64,000 bases of DNA from positions 1 to 64,000 of the forward strand of contig JAFIGC010000011.1 of NCBI GenBank assembly GCA_020831635.1, read 5' to 3'. A model generated the notes under the pieces. It made no database searches. It had not been told where the DNA came from and was given only the letters and a program-made list of their open reading frames with translations. The DNA is from Verrucomicrobiota bacterium. Lineage in GTDB: Bacteria > Verrucomicrobiota > Kiritimatiellia > SS1-B-03-39 > UBA6053. Of the stretch, positions 1 through 7,179 are shown piece by piece. Numbering within the stretch: position 1 is the stretch's first letter; each line of letters starts with the position of its first letter. Position numbers and translations under genes: made by a program.

Positions 1-366
1 CCATTTCTCCACCTTTTCTTTCGCCCAAACCTCCCCCAGCCGCCGGACGATCTCCCCGTGAGTCACCCCTTCCCGACCAGCCTCCCGATCCGGCACCCAA
101 AGCATCAGATGAAAATGATTGTCCATCATGCAATGCGTAATCACCGGAAGCCCCGAAAACGCCGCCCACCGCCGCATCAACTCCACCAGTGCCGACTTCT
201 CCTCCGCCCCAAACAAAAACTCCCGATTCACCGTCCGGCTCGTCACATGCACGAAATACCCGCCCTTTTCCGGCAGAATCCGCAACCCACGCTTCCGCCC
301 GCCCCCCGACCAAACCGTGGGCGGCAGATTGCTGAAATAAGATGACTTCGGCACCAACATGCCCAT
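1..366 (-). CDS. REP-associated (Y1/HUH) transposase, N-terminal part, runs off the left edge
   Basis: Reading the minus strand from the ATG at 366 gives 122 open codons up to the edge of the window. The product contains HVTSRTVNREFLF near residues 40-52 and CMMDNHFHLMLW near 79-90. The HFH pair (His84, His86) is the HUH metal-binding motif of the Y1_Tnp family, which cuts and joins single-stranded DNA through a tyrosine. The family comprises IS200/IS605 transposases and the RAYT enzymes tied to REP hairpins. The catalytic tyrosine would lie beyond the edge. A second ATG (360) is two codons inside. A second member of the family lies at 41003-42025. The family call is firm; whether the gene is intact cannot be seen. 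Confidence 0.85.
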   Translation of the reverse strand, partial: MGMLVPKSSYFSNLPPTVWSGGGRKRGLRILPEKGGYFVHVTSRTVNREFLFGAEEKSALVELMRRWAAFSGLPVITHCMMDNHFHLMLWVPDREAGREGVTHGEIVRRLGEVWAKEKVEKW

Positions 367-394
367 TCCCTACCCCGCCGCACCCCAAACCGTC

Positions 395-690
395 AAGCCA
401 AAAGATCTATAAAATACCTGTTGCTATGTTTCTCGAGGAGGCCGGAGGGGTCGTCGTAGACCCAAGTGGTCACATCCGTGTCAGAAGTTAGGAGTTGGGA
501 GATGGAAGTTGGGGTGGGACGTTGGGGTCGCGGAGGGTGTGGAGTTTGACCATGCGGTTGAAGTCGTCGTATTCGTAGACGATGGGATAAGTGGCGCCCC
601 ATTGGGCGGCGACCTGGCCGCGTGGGGAAATATTACAACAGGCATTATGATTCCAACAGGCATTATGATTCTTTTTTGCTAACAAACACA
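395..690 (-). pseudogene. RHS-repeat protein remnant
   Basis: Two minus-strand frames carry pieces typical of RHS/YD-repeat proteins. About 520-640 reads GQVAAQWGATYPIVYEYDDF followed by NRMVKLHTLRD. About 420-480, in another frame, reads TTWVYDDPSGLLEKHSN. Intact RHS proteins carry these in the same order in one frame: a YxYDxxGRM-type repeat, then TTWxYDxxTGLL. The frame changes and a short low-complexity insert (about 483-510) lie between them, and no start codon or full repeat array survives. This is therefore a decayed fragment of a large secreted or toxin-delivery RHS gene, probably broken by the repeat-rich sequence around it. Confidence 0.7.
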
Positions 691-789
691 TGCCGCGCCC
701 CTACCCTCACGAAAGATCCGCAGGTCGTCCCGCCTTGCGAGGAATCCGTAGGCCTTTTTTCACATATTTTCCTAAAGCCAACGGATTCG

Positions 790-869
790 ACAAAGTTCAA
801 GACAAAGCTTGAGACAAAGCTTAAGACAAAGCTTGAGACAAAGCTTGAGACAAAGCTTGAGACAAAGCC
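790..869. repeat. 12-bp tandem repeat, six full copies
   Basis: The unit ACAAAGCTTGAG is repeated head to tail from 790 to 861, with a seventh partial copy to 869. The first unit differs (TTCAAG) and the third has one change (TTAAG). The 12-bp period keeps any reading frame open, which creates artificial open frames here on both strands. There are no spacers, so this is not a CRISPR array. Confidence 0.95.
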
Positions 870-915
870 CCCCCCTTCGCCCCGCCAATACGGCGATTGG
901 CGCTCCTGTCACCCT
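870..915. repeat. dispersed hairpin element (GCCRAT-N6-ATYGGC), copy 1
   Basis: GCCAAT-acggcg-ATTGGC (884-901) is a 6-bp stem flanked by CCTTCGCCCC on the left and GCTCCTGTC then CCTTCG on the right. The same flanks surround GCCGAT-gcggag-ATCGGC at 51295-51312 and 53521-53538. The stem changes on both arms between copies, so pairing is kept. Confidence 0.75.
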
Positions 916-941
916 TCGTTCAACGTTCAATGCTCGGTCCT

Positions 942-1110
942 CTCCAAAACCCTCATCCCCATCCGTTGGACGGCAAAGCCATCCGTTGGTTCCCCCTCCA
1001 AAACCCAGCATCCCCATCCGTTGGACGGCAAAGCCATCCGTTGGCTCCCCCTCCAAAACCCCCATCCCCATCCGTTGTCCGGCGGAGCCATCCCGTTGGT
1101 TACTCCTCCC
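942..1110. repeat. about 55-bp repeat, three tandem copies
   Basis: Units begin with TCCAAAACCC at about 942, 997 and 1052. Each contains CATCCCCATCCGTTGGACGG and then AGCCATCCGTTGG; the third copy has diverged (TGTCCGGCGG). They sit in the 835-bp interval between the RHS remnant and gspE and carry no credible gene. Together with 367-394 and 691-789, where nothing is seen, this accounts for the whole interval. Confidence 0.85.
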
Positions 1111-1201
1111 CCCGAACCGCTTCATCAAGGCCAAATCCTCCGGGCAAAATCCGTGGTGCTGTCTTGACAGACCCGCCTTCGCCCCGCATGATAGGCCCCC
1201 T

Positions 1202-2923
1202 ATGCCCGCAATTGCCAGATGTTCCGACGTTCTCCGCCGCACCGGCCTCTTCAGTGATGAAGAGGTGGTCACTTTGCTCGCCGCCCAAAGGGCCGAAGGC
1301 GGCTCCCTGACCCATCGGGTGGTGGAGGCGGGCCACACCGCCGAAGAGGAATACCTCACCAAATTGGCCGCCGCCATGGACGTGCCTTTCCAACGCTTGG
1401 TGGATGCCAACCCGCCCCCGGAAGTCCTGGAAACCCTGCCCGCAAAAGCCGTCTACCAATATCAGGTCCTGCCCGTGGAAATTCGGGACACCATTCTCGT
1501 GGTGGCCACCCGCGACCCCTTCCGTCCCGGCCTGACCGAAGCGCTCCGCCTCGCCTCCGGCGGCAAACGGGTTCGCTTTCTCCTCGCCCCGCTCGCCGAT
1601 CTGGAAAAAGCCATCAAACGCCTCTACGGCGTCGGGGGCGAAACCATCGAGCAAATGCTCGACGACGGACGTCTGGAGATGTCCGAGGAAGACGACCTGC
1701 TCAACGCCGACCTCGACGATCTCGACGAGGAAGCCTCGGTAGTCAAATTCGTGAACCAAATCATCTGGGAAGCCTTTCAGGACGGGGCCACCGACATTCA
1801 CATGGAACCCATGGAAAAGGATTTGCGCATCCGCTACCGGATCGACGGACTTCTGGTGCAAACGCCTGTCCCCGCGAGCCTCAAACGCTTTCAGGCCGCC
1901 ATCATTTCCCGCCTCAAGGTCATGTCCAACATGGATATTGCCGAAAAACGCCTCCCCCAGGACGGGCGCATCGGCCTGCGCATTCGCGGCCAGGAAATTG
2001 ACATCCGCGTCTCCACCATGCCCACCGTATACGGGGAAAGTGTGAGCCTTCGCCTGCTGCTGCGCCAATCCACCCTCTTCGGCATGGGGAAACTGGGGCT
2101 GGGACCCGAGGAAGTGAAAAAACTGGAGAAAATCATCCACCGTCCCCACGGCATCGTCTTGGTCACCGGCCCCACCGGATCGGGCAAATCCACTTCCCTC
2201 TACACCTATTTGAACACCATCAATTCGGTCGACAAGCGCATCATCACCTGCGAGGACCCGATCGAATACGAAATGGCGGGCATCAATCAGATCCAGATGA
2301 AGCCCGAAATCGGCCTCACCTTCGCCGTGGGCCTGCGCCATATTCTTCGTCAGGACCCCGACGTGATCATGATCGGGGAAATCCGCGACAAAGAAACCTC
2401 GGAAATCGCCATTCAGGCCGCCTTGACGGGTCACTTGGTCTTCAGCACCCTGCACACCAACGACGCCGCCAGCGGTTTCACCCGTTTGCTGGACATGGGC
2501 GTGGAACCCTTTCTGGTGGCCTCGTCCATTGAAGCCATCGTCGCCCAACGCCTGATCCGTACCCTGTGTCCGGACTGCAAACGGCCCAAGGAAATCGACC
2601 CGACCTACCTGAAAGAAGTGCAGTTCCCCGTCCACCGACTCAAGGAAGGCACCATCTACGAGGCGGTCGGATGCGAAGCCTGCCGCAACAGCGGATACAA
2701 GGGACGCAGTGGCATCTACGAAATCCTCACCGTCACCGATGCCATCCGCCAATTGGTGGTTACCCGCGAACCCGCCAGCAGCATCCGCAACGAATCCCTC
2801 AAAGACGGCATGAGAACCCTGCGCGAAGACGGCTGGCGTAAAGTGCTCAATGGCGTGACCACCATCGAAGAAGTCTTGCGGGTTTCCGAAGACGCGGAAG
2901 AAGAATATCTGGAGGAAGCGTAA
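1202..2923 (+). CDS. gspE: type II secretion / type IV pilus assembly ATPase GspE (PilB family)
   Basis: This 573-residue hexameric ATPase sits at the cytoplasmic base of a type II secretion or pilus machine and powers pseudopilin assembly. Residues 1-150 form a T2SSE_N/MshEN-like region. The catalytic core has Walker A GPTGSGKST (323-331), an Asp box around DPIEYE (about 351), Walker B DPDVIMIGEIRD (about 385) and the His box TGHLVFSTLHTN (about 408). Two CxxC pairs, CPDC near 456 and CEAC near 490, form the zinc-binding tetracysteine of GspE/PilB. The ATG at 1202 is the first sensible start: the frame stays open upstream only because it crosses the tandem repeats. gspF follows three bases after the stop. 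Confidence 0.95.
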   Translation: MPAIARCSDVLRRTGLFSDEEVVTLLAAQRAEGGSLTHRVVEAGHTAEEEYLTKLAAAMDVPFQRLVDANPPPEVLETLPAKAVYQYQVLPVEIRDTILVVATRDPFRPGLTEALRLASGGKRVRFLLAPLADLEKAIKRLYGVGGETIEQMLDDGRLEMSEEDDLLNADLDDLDEEASVVKFVNQIIWEAFQDGATDIHMEPMEKDLRIRYRIDGLLVQTPVPASLKRFQAAIISRLKVMSNMDIAEKRLPQDGRIGLRIRGQEIDIRVSTMPTVYGESVSLRLLLRQSTLFGMGKLGLGPEEVKKLEKIIHRPHGIVLVTGPTGSGKSTSLYTYLNTINSVDKRIITCEDPIEYEMAGINQIQMKPEIGLTFAVGLRHILRQDPDVIMIGEIRDKETSEIAIQAALTGHLVFSTLHTNDAASGFTRLLDMGVEPFLVASSIEAIVAQRLIRTLCPDCKRPKEIDPTYLKEVQFPVHRLKEGTIYEAVGCEACRNSGYKGRSGIYEILTVTDAIRQLVVTREPASSIRNESLKDGMRTLREDGWRKVLNGVTTIEEVLRVSEDAEEEYLEEA

Positions 2924-2926
2924 GCG

Positions 2927-4267
2927 GTGAGCACCTTCACATACACCGCCCGGGACCGAAAAGGGGACCGCCGCAATGGCGAGATCGAGGAACGCGACCG
3001 CCGCGCCGCCGTCACCCGGGTGCGCAGCCTCGGACTGACCCCCATTACGGTGGTGGAACGCGCCGGAAGCGCCGCGCTTTCGGGAAAAACCCCAACCCCC
3101 AAAAAAACGACGGGGCCGGCCAAGCCAAAATCCGCCGCCAAACCACCGGCAAAGACCTCCAAGACGGCATCGAAACGCCCCCAAAAGGCCTCAGCGGGCC
3201 GGACGCTCCTGCCGATTTCCAAGCGGGGCGTCAAACTCCCCTTGCGGGTGGTCCTCCAATTTTCCGTGGATTTGCGCGATTTGCTTTCCGCAGGCATGAC
3301 CCTGGGCACCTGCATCCACAAACTCAGCCGACAAAGCGGCAGCCCCCAACGTTCGGCCTTGCTGAAAATGGTGCATGAAGACATCGTCCAGGGCAAAAGC
3401 CTTTCCGAGGCCCTCGCCAAACACCCCCGCAGTTTCCCCGAATTTTACACCTCCATCATCCGCGCCGGCGAAGCGGGCGGGCAATTGCAACAGTCCCTGG
3501 AAAACGCGGTGCGCCATTACGAACGCGCCGCCGCCGCCCGGGAACAATTGATCGGCGCCTTGGTGTATCCCTGCATCGTGGCCGGCTTCGGATTTCTCAC
3601 CCTCATCGGCTGTTTTATCTTCGTCATCCCCCAATTCACCGGCATTTTCACCGACATGGGCCAACAATTGCCCGGTCCCACCATGTTTCTCATCCACACC
3701 AGCAACTTCCTGCGCAGGTTCGGATGGCTTCTGGTCCTGATGACCGCCCTCATCGTCGCGGGCTTTCAAAATTGGAAGGCCACCGCAAACGGACGCTACG
3801 CCTGGCACGCCTTCATGCTGAAAATGCCCTTGTTCAGCCGCGTGATCCGGGCCAACGCCTACGCGAACTTCGCCCGCACCCTCTCCAATCTCCTCACCAA
3901 CGGCGTGCCCGTCTTGCGGGCCCTGGACATTGTCCGCAACACCCTGGGCAACGCCGTGCTCGAACGGGAAGTCGGCGACCTGAAGAACCGGGTGACCGAT
4001 GGCTCCTCCCTCTCCCGTCCCCTCGCGGAAAGCGGTATTTTTCCAGACCTGTTCACCGACATGCTCGCCGTGGGCGAAGAATCCGGTGAAGTCCCCCGCG
4101 CCCTCGCGCAAATCGCACGCCGATACGACGACGAACTCAACCGCAGCATCAAAATTTTCACCACCGCCATCGAACCCATCCTCATGATTTTCATCGCCGG
4201 CGCCGTCGCTTTCGTGGCCATCAGCATGCTCCTGCCCGTCTTCCAACTCAGCCAAGGCATTCGATAG
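2927..4267 (+). CDS. gspF: type II secretion inner-membrane platform protein GspF
   Basis: This 446-residue inner-membrane platform protein couples the GspE ATPase to pseudopilin extrusion. It starts with GTG three bases after the gspE stop. An N-terminal MSTFTYTARDRKGDRRNGEI segment matches the GspF start. Residues 48-100 are an unusual Lys/Pro/Ala-rich, low-complexity linker. Two T2SSF domains follow, about 110-232 and 315-437. Hydrophobic segments near 205-232, 258-275 and 417-440 give the expected three membrane spans. The family is certain; a pilus role instead of secretion cannot be excluded from gspE/F alone. Confidence 0.95.
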   Translation: MSTFTYTARDRKGDRRNGEIEERDRRAAVTRVRSLGLTPITVVERAGSAALSGKTPTPKKTTGPAKPKSAAKPPAKTSKTASKRPQKASAGRTLLPISKRGVKLPLRVVLQFSVDLRDLLSAGMTLGTCIHKLSRQSGSPQRSALLKMVHEDIVQGKSLSEALAKHPRSFPEFYTSIIRAGEAGGQLQQSLENAVRHYERAAAAREQLIGALVYPCIVAGFGFLTLIGCFIFVIPQFTGIFTDMGQQLPGPTMFLIHTSNFLRRFGWLLVLMTALIVAGFQNWKATANGRYAWHAFMLKMPLFSRVIRANAYANFARTLSNLLTNGVPVLRALDIVRNTLGNAVLEREVGDLKNRVTDGSSLSRPLAESGIFPDLFTDMLAVGEESGEVPRALAQIARRYDDELNRSIKIFTTAIEPILMIFIAGAVAFVAISMLLPVFQLSQGIR

Positions 4268-4290
4268 AAGCAATCGACAGTTGCTTTTTC
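4268..4290 (+). terminator. small hairpin plus U-tract between gspF and gspG
   Basis: AAGCAA-tcgacag-TTGCTT (4268-4286) is a 6-bp stem with a 7-nt loop that runs into TTTC right after the gspF stop. It may act as a partial terminator or 3'-end stabiliser, letting the abundant pilin genes be expressed at a level different from gspE/F. Confidence 0.5.
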
Positions 4291-4358
4291 GCACTTTTTG
4301 AACAATAATCCCCAACATCCTGTCGTTAATATTGCCAGAACCCCATAGGAGATCCCCC

Positions 4359-4790
4359 ATGAATACGCACCCCACCCAACAGTCTTCCACCGCCCCTGCA
4401 CGCGACCTCAGCAAAAAATCGGCCTTCACGCTTTTGGAAATTCTTCTGGTGATCGTCATTATCACCGTCGTCGCCGGCGTGGCCATCAGCAATCTCGATA
4501 TCATTGGCACCTCGGAAGGCGCCCGGCGCGATGCCACCGCCATCGAAATCCAACAACTGAGTTCGGTAGTACAGCGCTATTATCTCGATGTCGGCAGCCT
4601 GCCTCCCAATCTGGACGCCTTGGTGACCAACCCGGGCGCGAGCAATTGGCGCGGACCCTATTTGCGCTCCGCACCCACTGACGCCTGGAGAAACCCGTAC
4701 ACCTATACCACCAGCGGACGGGAGTTTGAAATCCGCTCCGACGCCAATGGGTCCGAGGATGGCCCTATCTCCAGCAACGACTTCCGATGA
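4359..4790 (+). CDS. gspG: major pseudopilin GspG-like
   Basis: This 143-residue type II secretion major pseudopilin forms the periplasmic pseudopilus after processing by prepilin peptidase. The N-terminus ends in SKKSA, followed by the mature start FTLLEILLVIVIITVVAG: a type III signal with Phe+1 and Glu+5. Ala rather than the usual Gly is at -1, which peptidases tolerate less well. The C-terminal half has the GspG hallmarks YYLDVGSLPPNLDALV, WRGPYL and DAWRNPYTY, where a calcium site forms. ATG at 4359 follows AGGAGAT (4347-4353). The TGA overlaps the next gene's ATG. Confidence 0.93.
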   Translation: MNTHPTQQSSTAPARDLSKKSAFTLLEILLVIVIITVVAGVAISNLDIIGTSEGARRDATAIEIQQLSSVVQRYYLDVGSLPPNLDALVTNPGASNWRGPYLRSAPTDAWRNPYTYTTSGREFEIRSDANGSEDGPISSNDFR

Positions 4791-5350
4791 CGGGCCACTC
4801 CGGCCACGGCCAACCGAACATTGGCCGCCAGGCGTTCACCCTGATCGAGATCCTGCTGGTGATTCTGGTGATTGGGATTGTGGTGGGCGCGATATTGCCC
4901 ATGGCCATGGATTCCGTGGAAGGCGCCCGCTTGCGTGCCGCCACCCGCGAAGTGGTCGCCCTCAACAAGTATGCCCGCAGCCGGGCCATGCTCGACCGCC
5001 GTCCGGTGGCCATTTTGTATGATCGGGATCTGGGGGTCGTCGAACTGATCCAATTGCCCCCACTGGAAATGGAAATGAGCGCCTTTCTCGACACGCCCTC
5101 CGGCCGCCTGTTGGACGACCCCGATCCGCACGCGGAAGGCACCACCACCATCCGCCGCCGTGAATTGCCCAATTTCATCACCGTCCACGCCGTGGACGGC
5201 CTGGAACGGGTCGACCAAACCTGGTACGCGGTCTATCAATCCAACGGCATGACCGACCCCCACAGCGTCACCTTACGCGACAACCGCGGCGACACCACCC
5301 GCCTGAAAATCAACGGCATCACCGGGGACGTGACCTTGGGGACGCGATAA
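4787..5350 (+). CDS. minor pseudopilin, GspH-like
   Basis: This 187-residue prepilin-like protein is coupled to gspG by an ATGA overlap. The leader MTGHSGHGQPNIGRQA precedes FTLIEILLVILVIGIVVGAI, again with Ala at -1 and Glu at +5. After the transmembrane helix it has RAATREVVALNKYARSRAML, a GspH-type continuation (residue selection of non-methylated, surface-domain pseudopilins), and a beta-rich C-terminus ending in GITGDVTLG. GspH/FimT minor pseudopilins sit at or near the pseudopilus tip. The family is probable; exact equivalence to GspH, I or J is not certain. Confidence 0.8.
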   Translation: MTGHSGHGQPNIGRQAFTLIEILLVILVIGIVVGAILPMAMDSVEGARLRAATREVVALNKYARSRAMLDRRPVAILYDRDLGVVELIQLPPLEMEMSAFLDTPSGRLLDDPDPHAEGTTTIRRRELPNFITVHAVDGLERVDQTWYAVYQSNGMTDPHSVTLRDNRGDTTRLKINGITGDVTLGTR

Positions 5351-5682
5351 GGCGCGTAAGTCCCAACTTCAGTCGGAAGCCATCGAGTACCGTTTACGAT
5401 CATCCCCAGCATCCAAAATAGTCCCATCACATACTACGTTTCACGCATGACATGACACTCAACTTGTCTCTCCCGGGAAATTCCGAAAATCATGGGGCGA
5501 TTCCGTTTTGGAGTTTCATGAATCAAGAGCCCCGCGAGCTTGTCTCGCGAGGCTCTTTGTTTCGTCCCCTTGGATCCAGCCATAGGTCCCGTTCATTCGC
5601 CCACAAGGGCGCGGGGCGCTTCAAATCACGCCCAAGCCGGGTTTTACCTTGCCAGCAATTTGATTTGTCTTATCACTGACAC
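5351..5682. other. intergenic region after the pseudopilin operon
   Basis: This 332-bp region holds a strong terminator hairpin at 5526-5562 and no convincing gene. A 75-codon open frame at 5452-5679 runs straight through the hairpin, has no ribosome-binding site and an unlikely composition, so I do not call it. Confidence 0.7.
5526..5562 (+). terminator. Rho-independent terminator of the gsp operon
   Basis: The left arm AGAGCC plus CGCGAG (5526-5538) pairs with CTCGCG plus GGCTCT (5544-5556), with one mismatch and a CTTGT loop. TTTGTTT follows. It lies about 180 bp after the last pseudopilin gene. Confidence 0.8.
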
Positions 5683-6678
5683 ATGATGAATAAACTTACC
5701 CCTATCATTTCTCTATACATCGCTTTCCTGATTATCCCTTTGGTTCAGGGACAGCCCAATGCTTTCCCCGGCGTTTTTTCCGATCATGTGGCGGGCAGTG
5801 CGCTGCAGAACTTGAATCCCTTCACGATTATCTCGGAAATGGTAGAGAATGAAAACGTCATAATTCCCCTAGACAGCCACGTTACCTCGAGGACTCAACT
5901 CGACGGCGGGAGTGAACCATTGGGCATCGCGAATGGCCGGTGGTCGATCACGTTACAATTGCCCAAATCGGAGTGGGGTCCGTTCAAAAAACATTTCGAG
6001 GCCGGAATACGCCAAGCCCTCAGGGACGCTGGATCCGGCACGGATTTTGGAGAGGAAGACGACATGGAAGACCAAGCCTTCAACGGGTCAAGAAGTTTTA
6101 GTTATCGGATCAAAGGAAAGGAGGATGAGATGGATATGGCGGGTTCTCTTATGATTTGGTACCTGAAATCCGGGGAGGAAAAGGTGTCAATTATGGTACA
6201 TGTTTTCGAAGTCGAAATGGACGTGGAAGCCCGTATCAAACGGGCACCGGCACCCCCGAACGAGCCTGATCTTCATGAAACCTACATGGCAATGTGGGAG
6301 GCGCATCCAACGGCCCGGGAAGTGCGTGCCCAACAACAGCGAAAAAAGGAACTAGCACTTGCTTATCAGCAAGAAGAGGCGGCCAACCTGGTGGTCTATT
6401 ATGATGACCATGAATCGATCTCAATCCTCAGACCGGAACTCGAGGTCCAAATGACAAAACCCGAGCATTTACAAAAACTCGATCAACAGGAGATCGAGAA
6501 AGATCTCGTGGTTGTCATTCTCGGGAAGCGCGTTATGCCGGAAGACATTTCCTCGTTTCAGAATGAATTGGCCGACACTTTCCATCAACTCGGTTTTCAG
6601 CGCGTCATTCTGCAACAGGCACAAGGCGATATTCATCCCGACGGCCTCCCCATTCTCTTGGATTCCAAAAAACCGTAA
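5683..6678 (+). CDS. secreted protein of unknown function
   Basis: This 331-residue protein starts MMNKLTPIISLYIAFLIIPL and shows a Sec signal peptide with probable cleavage after VQG (about residue 24). I do not recognise the rest. It is acidic (GEEDDMEDQ), has a charged helical middle (about 205-235) and ends with a segment resembling a small alpha/beta fold, LVVVILGKRVMPEDISSF near 275-292 followed by HQLGFQRVILQQAQGD. No ribosome-binding site is obvious before the paired ATGs. It stands alone, between the terminator at 5562 and repeats, and its base composition is lower in GC than the operons on either side. Confidence 0.6.
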   Translation: MMNKLTPIISLYIAFLIIPLVQGQPNAFPGVFSDHVAGSALQNLNPFTIISEMVENENVIIPLDSHVTSRTQLDGGSEPLGIANGRWSITLQLPKSEWGPFKKHFEAGIRQALRDAGSGTDFGEEDDMEDQAFNGSRSFSYRIKGKEDEMDMAGSLMIWYLKSGEEKVSIMVHVFEVEMDVEARIKRAPAPPNEPDLHETYMAMWEAHPTAREVRAQQQRKKELALAYQQEEAANLVVYYDDHESISILRPELEVQMTKPEHLQKLDQQEIEKDLVVVILGKRVMPEDISSFQNELADTFHQLGFQRVILQQAQGDIHPDGLPILLDSKKP

Positions 6679-6860
6679 CCAAACAAGGTGGTGGTGCGGA
6701 AACGGCAACCGAGAACCTTATGCGGCTCAGATGCCCGATGTTCTCCCCTCTCTACTTCTTTCCTTCTCTCCTTCCTTATCCCTTATCCCTTATCCCATCA
6801 CCTGTCCGCCATAGCCTTGGCGACGGCGGATCCGCGGCGAAGCCGCCCACCCAAAAAAAA

Positions 6861-6961
6861 ATCCGTGTCCATCCGTGCCATCCGTGGTTCCCCTCACCAA
6901 AACCCAAGCCACAACCCAAGCCACAACCAAAGATCAGTGGAAATCAGTGTGATCAGTGGTT
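6861..6961. repeat. 101-bp dispersed repeat, copy 1
   Basis: The copy runs from ATCCGTGTCCATCCGTGCC to GATCAGTGGTT, with the internal stretch CAAGCCACAACCCAAGCCAC. A near-identical 101-bp copy lies at 7049-7149 and a diverged one at about 40785-40877. Apart from these copies and the small hairpin at 7013-7032, the 500-bp gap 6679-7179 shows no gene. Confidence 0.9.
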
Positions 6962-7012
6962 CTTTCAAGAGGTCAGAAGGAGAGAAGTAGAGAGTTTTAG
7001 GTCAATAAAGTT

Positions 7013-7032
7013 ATCGACAAGGGACTGTCGAT
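7013..7032. repeat. dispersed hairpin ATCGRCA-AGGGAC-TGYCGAT, copy 1
   Basis: ATCGACA-AGGGAC-TGTCGAT is a perfect 7-bp stem with a 6-nt loop, followed by CTACA. Copies at 51254-51273 (ATCGGCA/TGCCGAT) and 53481-53500 (ATTGGCA/TGCCGAT, one G-T wobble) keep the loop and the pairing while the stem bases change. Confidence 0.8.
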
Positions 7033-7048
7033 CTACACACCCCAAAAA

Positions 7049-7149
7049 ATCCGTGTCCATCCCTGCCATCCGTGGTTCCCTACCCCAAAGCCCAAGCCAC
7101 AACCCAAGCCACAACCAAAGATCAGTGGAAATCAGTGTGATCAGTGGTT
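7049..7149. repeat. 101-bp dispersed repeat, copy 2
   Basis: Same unit as 6861-6961 and the same length, with a handful of substitutions (CCTGCC for CGTGCC, TACCCCAAAG for TCACCAAAA). Both copies are in the same orientation, separated by the small hairpin at 7013. Confidence 0.9.
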
Positions 7150-7179
7150 GAATTTATAAATGGTTTCAAGCCGCCCAAA

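Noticed and set aside
790-869. Possible CRISPR array
   Set aside because: Units are 12 bp and contiguous with no spacers, and no cas genes are in the window.
809-1201. N-terminal extension of gspE across the tandem repeats
   Set aside because: The frame is open only because the 12-bp and 55-bp repeats lack stops; the extra residues match nothing in GspE and the ATG at 1202 gives the family length.
1100-3184. 694-codon open frame on the minus strand opposite gspE
   Set aside because: Shadow frame from high-GC codon use; gspE on the other strand is unmistakable.
5452-5679. 75-codon small gene after the gsp operon
   Set aside because: Runs through a strong terminator hairpin, has no ribosome-binding site and no coding-like composition.
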